Below the pieces are notes generated by a model that was not told the origin of the DNA, made no database searches, and saw only the letters and a list, made by a program, of their open reading frames with translations. From contig JAJPDY010000024.1 of assembly GCA_023252395.1 (NCBI GenBank), positions 1-10,102 of the forward strand: a stretch of 10,102 nucleotides of DNA, given 5' to 3'. The translations under genes were made by a program, and so were the position numbers. Of the stretch, positions 5,509-10,102 are shown in pieces (the stretch's first letter is position 1; each line of letters begins with the position of its first letter). Source of the stretch: Nitrososphaera sp. Lineage in GTDB: Archaea > Thermoproteota > Nitrososphaeria > Nitrososphaerales > Nitrososphaeraceae.

Positions 5509-7086
5509 TTGCTTTCCGTAGAGGCCGAGGACTACCAGCAGGCATGCAGATCAATTGCAGAGCAGATTGAGAGCGGCAACCTGCTGTCAGTCAAACAGGT
5601 CCTCAAGGTTGTGAGGGACACGTCTTCCGCTTACCACCTGGCAACGATGCCAAAGAACGAGCACATTATCCAGCATCTTCACGATAACAGATACAGGCGG
5701 CTTTTGATGGTCAAGCCAGCCAAGACCGCGTCAGGCGTGGCAGTGATTGCAGTGATGCCCAAGCCGTACGAGTGCCCGCATGGCAGGTGCACCTACTGCC
5801 CCGGCGGCATTGAATTCAACACTCCATTGAGCTATACAGGCACAGAGCCGGCGACGCGGGCAGCTCAGAAATTCAGCTACGACCCGTACCAGCAGGTGCG
5901 CTCCAAGATGGAGCAGTTGCAATCAAGAGGGCACGACACCGGCAAGACCGAGATCGTGATTGTCGGCGGCACGTTTCCGTTCATGCCAGCTGACTACCAG
6001 CGCGGCTTTGCAAAATCATGCTATGATGCCCTCAACGGCTTTCAGTCGTCAAGCCTAGAGCAGGCCATAACGACGAATGAAACCGCCAGCAATCGATGCG
6101 TGGGATTCACAGTTGAAACAAAGCCTGACTATTGCAAGGAGCCTCACATTGACCTGATGCTAGAGCTTGGCGTCACAAGGGTAGAGATTGGGGTGCAGTC
6201 ATTACGCAATGAAGTCTACAAGCAAGTGAACAGGGGTCATACGCTGGACGATGTCGTTGACGCATTCAGGATCGCGCGTGACTCGGGCTACAAGATTGTA
6301 GCGCACATGATGCCTGGCCTCCCGGCAAGCTCGCCTGAAAAAGACATAGAGGATTTCAGGCGGCTGTTTGAAGACGACGCGTTCAAGCCGGACATGCTAA
6401 AGATTTACCCGACGCTTGTGCTGGAGAACACCGGCCTCTTCAAGATGCACACAAGTGGCAAGTATTACGCTTATTCTGATGACGATCTGGTAAACGTGAT
6501 AGTTGAAGCAAAAAAAGTCATCCCGCCGTGGGTGCGAATCATGCGGGTGCAACGCGAAATAGAGTCAAAAGACATTGTTGCCGGACCAAAGAGCGGCAAC
6601 CTCCGGCAGATTGTCCTGCAAAAACTGCGGCAAGAGGGCCGCAAGTGCAGGTGCATCAGGTGCAGGGAAACCGGTTTGCAAAAGAGGTATCCTGCTGAAG
6701 ATGAGGTGGAGTTGAGAAGAGCTGACTATGCCGCTTCTGCCGGGCGCGAGGTATTTCTGTCGTATGAGAGCAGAGACGGCGACACGATCCTCGGCTTTCT
6801 GCGGCTGCGCAAAGTCGCTAGGCCGCATAGAAGCGAGCTGGTGAAAAGTGCAATCGTGCGTGAGCTCCATGTCTACGGGCAGGCAGTGGGAGTCGGCAAG
6901 AAGGAAAGCGATGACAGCTACCAGCACAGGGGGTACGGCGCAAAGTTGCTCAAAGAAGCAGAGCGCATTGCAAAAGGTGAATTAGGGGTGGACAAGATTG
7001 CAATCATTAGCGCGGTCGGGACAAGGCAGTACTACAAGAAACTTGGATACAGCCAAGACGGCCCGTACGTGTCAAAGGTGTTGTAA
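5509..7086 (+). CDS. elp3: Elp3-family tRNA uridine(34) modification enzyme
   Basis: Archaeal Elp3 acts without the other Elongator subunits. It uses radical SAM chemistry and acetyl-CoA to carboxymethylate wobble uridine 34 of tRNAs. The 525-residue protein has an N-terminal tRNA-binding stretch (about 1-80), a radical SAM domain with the cluster CPHGRCTYC (Cys89, Cys94, Cys97; CX4CX2C), GGTFPF at 153-158, VETKPD at 202-207 and EIGVQS at 226-231. A Cys cluster at 380-385 (CRCIRC) fits the zinc-binding linker. The C-terminal GNAT acetyltransferase domain includes VRELHVYG (450-457), the acetyl-CoA loop QHRGYGAKLL (472-481) and YYKKLGY (508-514). The start is a TTG, supported by the near-coincident predicted transcription start and by expected family length; the next in-frame Met (47) would cut the N-terminal domain. 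lysS begins at the next base. Confidence 0.94.
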   Translation: MLSVEAEDYQQACRSIAEQIESGNLLSVKQVLKVVRDTSSAYHLATMPKNEHIIQHLHDNRYRRLLMVKPAKTASGVAVIAVMPKPYECPHGRCTYCPGGIEFNTPLSYTGTEPATRAAQKFSYDPYQQVRSKMEQLQSRGHDTGKTEIVIVGGTFPFMPADYQRGFAKSCYDALNGFQSSSLEQAITTNETASNRCVGFTVETKPDYCKEPHIDLMLELGVTRVEIGVQSLRNEVYKQVNRGHTLDDVVDAFRIARDSGYKIVAHMMPGLPASSPEKDIEDFRRLFEDDAFKPDMLKIYPTLVLENTGLFKMHTSGKYYAYSDDDLVNVIVEAKKVIPPWVRIMRVQREIESKDIVAGPKSGNLRQIVLQKLRQEGRKCRCIRCRETGLQKRYPAEDEVELRRADYAASAGREVFLSYESRDGDTILGFLRLRKVARPHRSELVKSAIVRELHVYGQAVGVGKKESDDSYQHRGYGAKLLKEAERIAKGELGVDKIAIISAVGTRQYYKKLGYSQDGPYVSKVL

Positions 7087-8703
7087 ATGGAAGATGACAA
7101 AATAATTGGCAGGGGCACGTGGATAGACAAGGTAGCCGACACTCTGGTAAAGAGGGAGAAAAAGCTAGGCCGCAAGCTGGATTTGATAAGGGTTGAAAGC
7201 GGCCTTGGCGCGTCGGGCATTCCCCACATCGGCAGCATGGGCGACGCCGTGAGGGCGTACGGTATTGCGCTTGCTCTCCAGAATATTGGGTTCAAGTCGG
7301 AATTAATCGCGTATTCAGACGACATGGACGGCCTGCGCAAGATACCTGCAGGATTACCAGAATGGCTAAAGGACCATATCGCCCGGCCGGTGTCAAGCAT
7401 CCCGGATCCGTTTGGCGACTGTCACGCTTCGTACGGAGCGCACATGAGCAGCCTGCTTTTAGACGGTCTTGACAGGGCCGGCATAAAATACCGCTTCCAG
7501 AGCGGCCGCGACGCGTACAGGCAGGGGCTGCTGGTCAAGCAGATTGACACTTTATTGAAGAACAGCGGCAAACTGGGCAAAAAGATAGCCGAGTTTGTGG
7601 GCCAGGACAAATACACAGAAGTATTGCCGTATTTCCCGGTATGCCAGAACTGCGGCCGGCTCTATACTGCTGCCGCGCAAAAGTACCTACCAGACGAGAA
7701 AAAGGTTGTGTATGTGTGCAAAGGCGGCACGATAGGCAAGGCAGAAGTCAAGGGCTGCGGTCACCAGGGCGAGGCGGACATTTCAAAGGGCGAGGGCAAG
7801 CTACCGTGGAAAGTAGAATTTGCTGCAAGGTGGCAGGCATTCGACATCAGGTTTGAAGCATATGGCAAGGACATCATGGACTCGGTGCGCGTCAACGACT
7901 GGGTAGCGGACGAAATCCTAGGTTACCCGCACCCGCTACATGTAAAGTACGAAATGTTCCTAGACAAGTCCGGCAAAAAGATAAGCAAGTCTTCTGGCAA
8001 CGTGCTCACACCTCAGATGTGGCTTCGCTACGGCACCCCCGAATCGATATTGCTTTTGTTATTCAAGCGAATCACGGGCACACGCCATGTAGGGCTAGAC
8101 GACGTGCTGCCGCTAATGGACGAATACGACAGCATCGAGGACGTGTATTTTGGCAAGGTTAAAGAAAGCAACCCGGCAAAGCTGAGCAAGACTAGGGGGC
8201 TCTACGAATACATACACAAGCTCGAGCCGCCAAAGCAGCCAGGGCCGCACGTGGCGTACAGGGTCATGGCGCAGCAGGCGTCGCTGTTCCCTGCAGGCGA
8301 AGACAGGCTTGAAAAGGTGCTTGCGCGGCTGGTGAAATACGGCATGGTCAAGGAAAAGAGCGACGCAATAATGCAGAGAATAAGGCTGGCAGCAAACTGG
8401 GCCGACGACATGATGCAGGAAGAAAAATTTGAAGTACAACTGTCTGACTTGCAGAGAAAAGCCGTCTTGGAACTGATAGAGGCGATCAAGCCCTTTGCCG
8501 GCATAGAAGATACTCAGGATAACGCCAAGAGCCTCCAGTCAAAGGTATTTGACATTGCAAGAAACAACGGGATGGAGCCAAAAGAATTCTTTACCTTGTT
8601 GTACAGGATGTTCCTTAACACAGAGAGAGGTCCGAGAATAGGTAACTACTTCCTTGATCTTGGCATAGACAGAGTGAATGCGGTGCTTCGGCGATATCTA
8701 TAG
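7087..8703 (+). CDS. lysS: Class I lysyl-tRNA synthetase
   Basis: This enzyme charges tRNA-Lys with lysine using ATP. It is the class I (Rossmann-fold) type found in many archaea and some bacteria, unrelated to the common class II LysRS. The 538-residue length is typical. The HIGH-type motif is PHIGS (46-50) and the KMSKS-type motif is KISKSSG (298-304). A zinc-ribbon insertion has Cys186 and Cys189 (CQNC), Cys211 and Cys224 (GCGHQG). RWQAFDIRFEAYGKD (248-262) and the helical anticodon-binding C-terminal half follow the class I LysRS pattern. The ATG immediately follows the elp3 TAA with no intervening base, so translation is probably coupled. The last elp3 codons supply no clear Shine-Dalgarno site, which also favours coupling. 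Confidence 0.96.
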   Translation: MEDDKIIGRGTWIDKVADTLVKREKKLGRKLDLIRVESGLGASGIPHIGSMGDAVRAYGIALALQNIGFKSELIAYSDDMDGLRKIPAGLPEWLKDHIARPVSSIPDPFGDCHASYGAHMSSLLLDGLDRAGIKYRFQSGRDAYRQGLLVKQIDTLLKNSGKLGKKIAEFVGQDKYTEVLPYFPVCQNCGRLYTAAAQKYLPDEKKVVYVCKGGTIGKAEVKGCGHQGEADISKGEGKLPWKVEFAARWQAFDIRFEAYGKDIMDSVRVNDWVADEILGYPHPLHVKYEMFLDKSGKKISKSSGNVLTPQMWLRYGTPESILLLLFKRITGTRHVGLDDVLPLMDEYDSIEDVYFGKVKESNPAKLSKTRGLYEYIHKLEPPKQPGPHVAYRVMAQQASLFPAGEDRLEKVLARLVKYGMVKEKSDAIMQRIRLAANWADDMMQEEKFEVQLSDLQRKAVLELIEAIKPFAGIEDTQDNAKSLQSKVFDIARNNGMEPKEFFTLLYRMFLNTERGPRIGNYFLDLGIDRVNAVLRRYL

Positions 8704-8852
8704 TCCCAAAGTTCAACTTAACCCGATTCAAACCTCACTTCGATGGTGTCTCGGTTGCGCCTTATCTGCAATTAAAGCCTGTGCACCATAGACTCCCTTC
8801 AACAATTCCAGATCTCCGCGCAATGTCAGGAGTTACACATCATCTTGGTTAG

Positions 8853-8902
8853 AGTTTTTCGGAAAACTTACATTTCATCTGCTGCAAACTTTTGTTTTCT
8901 TT
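8853..8902 (+). terminator. Candidate terminator region of elp3-lysS
   Basis: AGTTTT and AAAACT form a perfect 6-bp stem around TCGG at 8853-8868. It is followed by the pyrimidine-rich CTTTTGTTTTCTTT at 8889-8902. T-rich tracts are the usual archaeal termination signal. If used, lysS has a 3' untranslated region of roughly 190 bases. Confidence 0.4.
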
Positions 8903-8915
8903 GACAGCTATCTGC

Positions 8916-8923
8916 TTATATAT
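8916..8923 (+). promoter_or_regulatory. TATA box of the 8944 gene
   Basis: TTATATAT is close to the archaeal consensus. Its centre is about 25 bases from the TTG at 8944 and 31 from a second in-frame TTG at 8950. This fits leaderless transcription of the following gene. Confidence 0.6.
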
Positions 8924-8943
8924 CAATAACGACCCAAATCATC

Positions 8944-9363
8944 TTGACCTTGAACCGCAAGTTTGTGGAAAAACCGCCGATGATAGTAGTGCAGGGCTCA
9001 TGCATCAACTTTGAAAAGGAGCGGCCCAAGATAATGCAGTTCATTGCGACTCTTGAAATGGGCACCCGTACCAAGGATCAATGCGAATGCTCGTCTGACG
9101 GCAAGGCTTTGGGCTGGGACTTTTTCCACATCTATTTTGACCCCAACTTTGTAGAGAAATTGCTTGATCTGTATCCTGACATCCAGAAGCAGGAAGCCAA
9201 TGACATTGAGCAGCGATTCGTCCTGTGGCTCGGCAAGCAGATGAAAAAGGCAAAGCTAGAGTATTACCTGAAACTGAAGGATGTTCCTACAGAGGCTACG
9301 AGAGGCTTTCGACTCAATCCAGACGACTACCGCGACGATAGTGAGCTCGAAAAACTGCGCTGA
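8944..9363 (+). CDS. Uncharacterised 139-residue protein
   Basis: I do not recognise a named family. The protein is soluble and charged with no signal peptide or membrane span. It has an IVVQGSCINFEKER stretch near the N-terminus and a QCECSSDGKALGWDFF segment in the middle, whose Cys-X-Cys could bind metal or form a disulfide. A DPNFVEKLLDLYPDIQKQE helix follows, then a Lys-rich helix and an acidic C-terminus. The start is uncertain: TTG at 8944 coincides with the predicted transcription start, a TTG at 8950 is nearly equivalent, and the first ATG is at 8980 (127 residues). The well-placed promoter and stable codon use support a real gene. The HAD hydrolase gene starts within 15-36 bases of its stop and may share its transcript. 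Confidence 0.7.
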   Translation: MTLNRKFVEKPPMIVVQGSCINFEKERPKIMQFIATLEMGTRTKDQCECSSDGKALGWDFFHIYFDPNFVEKLLDLYPDIQKQEANDIEQRFVLWLGKQMKKAKLEYYLKLKDVPTEATRGFRLNPDDYRDDSELEKLR

Positions 9364-9375
9364 AATTTAATAATC
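9363..9375 (+). promoter_or_regulatory. Weak TATA candidate for HAD gene
   Basis: AAATTTAATAATC overlaps the stop of the preceding gene. If used, initiation would fall near 9395, which suits the GTG at 9400 rather than the TTG pair at 9379 and 9382. Co-transcription from 8916 is equally possible. Confidence 0.35.
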
Positions 9376-9399
9376 TCATTGTTGAGAGAGATAGAGAAT

Positions 9400-10053
9400 G
9401 TGAAGGGTATAATATTTGACCTGGATGGCGTGCTTGTCAATTCCATGCCGACCCATTTCCAAGCTTGGAAGACGGCTTTTGCCAAGGTAGCCGGTCTTGA
9501 CATCACCGAGCGCGACATCTATTTGCTTGAAGGCATGCGCGGGATGGAGCTTGTCATCAGGATATTTGAGCAGAAAGGTTTCTCCAATCACTCGCTTGCC
9601 AAAGGAGTGCACGACGAAAAATCAAAGATATTCAAGGCTATCAGAAGCTCGGAGCCATTTGAAGGAGTGAAGGAAATGATCGATGCCATCAAATGCAAAA
9701 AAGCAGTTGTCAGCGGCTCCACCAGAAATGACGTTGAAACAATAATCGAGGAAGCATTTGGCAAGGACAAGTTCGATGTTATAATTACGGCAGACGACAT
9801 CAAGAAGGGCAAGCCTGACCCTTCGGCATTCTTAGAGGCGCTCAGGCAAATGGAGATCAAGCCCCAAGAAGCAGTGGTAGTTGAAAACGCGCCGCTTGGA
9901 GCAAGGGCTGCAAAGAGCGCCGGCATTGGCTGCTATGTGGCGCTGAACAATACGCCGCTCAAGAGATCCGACTTTGACGGCATAGTAGCGCAGGACAGGA
10001 TATTTGAAAAGACAGGCTCATTAAAGGGAACGCTGGATGAGCTGTGCAGATGA
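9400..10053 (+). CDS. HAD-superfamily hydrolase, beta-phosphoglucomutase-like
   Basis: This is a subfamily IA HAD protein with a helical cap, the group containing beta-phosphoglucomutases and small phosphatases such as phosphoglycolate phosphatase. From the GTG at 9400 it has 217 residues and begins MKGIIFDLDGVLVNSM, with Asp7 as expected nucleophile and Asp9 as acid/base. Motif II is VVSGSTRND (Ser105), motif III KKGKPDP (Lys138) and motif IV VVENAPLG (Glu162, Asn163). Motif IV has Asn where many relatives have Asp. The cap lies between about residues 14 and 85. The substrate cannot be deduced. The GTG is preferred because it gives the usual short lead into the first strand and has a GAGAGAG tract upstream. 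In-frame TTGs at 9379 and 9382 would add seven or six residues. The stop overlaps the next start by four bases. Confidence 0.88.
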   Translation: MKGIIFDLDGVLVNSMPTHFQAWKTAFAKVAGLDITERDIYLLEGMRGMELVIRIFEQKGFSNHSLAKGVHDEKSKIFKAIRSSEPFEGVKEMIDAIKCKKAVVSGSTRNDVETIIEEAFGKDKFDVIITADDIKKGKPDPSAFLEALRQMEIKPQEAVVVENAPLGARAAKSAGIGCYVALNNTPLKRSDFDGIVAQDRIFEKTGSLKGTLDELCR

Positions 10054-10102
10054 AGGTCTTTATCTTCTCCCACGAGTCCGATCTTGACGGTCTGTATTCT
10101 GC
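10050..10102 (+). CDS. DHH-family phosphoesterase, N-terminal fragment
   Basis: Only 17 codons are present before the window ends: MKVFIFSHESDLDGLYS. The pattern SHESDLDG (7-14), with His8, Asp11 and Asp13, is DHH-family motif I, which binds the catalytic metal in RecJ-like nucleases and nanoRNA or cyclic dinucleotide phosphodiesterases. The ATG overlaps the TGA of the HAD gene (ATGA), pointing to translational coupling. The substrate class cannot be chosen without the rest of the gene. Confidence 0.65.
   Translation, partial: MKVFIFSHESDLDGLYS

Larger units (their letters stand above)
8704..8943. other. Gene-free spacer after lysS
   Basis: About 240 bases hold no open frame of useful length on either strand, and I found no tRNA or C/D-box RNA pattern. 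Present are a 6-bp inverted repeat (ATGGTG 8743-8748 / CACCAT 8784-8789), a tight hairpin at 8853-8868, a T-rich tract at 8889-8902 and the TATA box of the next gene. Confidence 0.55.

Noticed and set aside
8711..8735. T-arm-like GAGGTTTGAATC on the minus strand after lysS
   Set aside because: The invariant C of the T loop is missing, and no acceptor, D or anticodon stem can be built around it, so no tRNA is called.
8821..8850. C/D-box RNA candidate on the minus strand (GATGATG followed by CTGA)
   Set aside because: The C-like box is imperfect and no paired D box or C' box is found at the needed distances.

Overview
This window is most likely chromosomal DNA of an ammonia-oxidising archaeon of the Nitrososphaera type (Thaumarchaeota/Nitrososphaerota). 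That placement is inferred from the gene set and promoter style: a class I lysyl-tRNA synthetase, a stand-alone archaeal Elp3, an F420-type luciferase-fold oxidoreductase, TATA boxes about 26 bases from apparent leaderless starts, several TTG/GTG starts, and roughly 50% GC coding DNA around AT-rich spacers. No species can be named from the sequence alone.

Layout. Positions 1-312 hold no convincing gene, but end in a run of three inverted repeats at the 3' end of the next gene. At 313-1398 (minus) lies an F420-dependent LLM-family oxidoreductase resembling methylenetetrahydromethanopterin reductase, preceded by a possible 18-codon leader ORF. A divergent promoter region (1399-1610) separates it from a small uncharacterised protein (1611-1844, plus), whose 3' end overlaps that of a malic enzyme (1831-3066, minus). 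Citrate synthase (3094-4281, minus) lies 27 bases upstream of the malic enzyme, so the two look like one central-carbon operon. Its promoter diverges from that of purM.

On the plus strand follow purM (4430-5467, purine synthesis), elp3 (5509-7086, tRNA wobble-uridine modification) and lysS (7087-8703, lysine charging of tRNA). elp3 and lysS abut with no spacer. A gene-free stretch of about 240 bases then leads to a second uncharacterised protein (8944-9363), a HAD-family phosphatase/phosphomutase (9400-10053) and the first 17 codons of a DHH-family phosphoesterase cut by the window end.

Most of the window is ordinary housekeeping sequence: no mobile element, CRISPR array, tRNA or rRNA was seen. 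The observations most worth checking are regulatory. They are the leader ORF that ends in an ATGA overlap with the oxidoreductase start, the possible SD-masking hairpin inside it, the inverted repeat between the divergent promoters at 1475-1548, and the hairpin cluster at 209-341. The elp3-lysS pairing, which could link modification and charging of the same tRNA-Lys, is a further point of interest.
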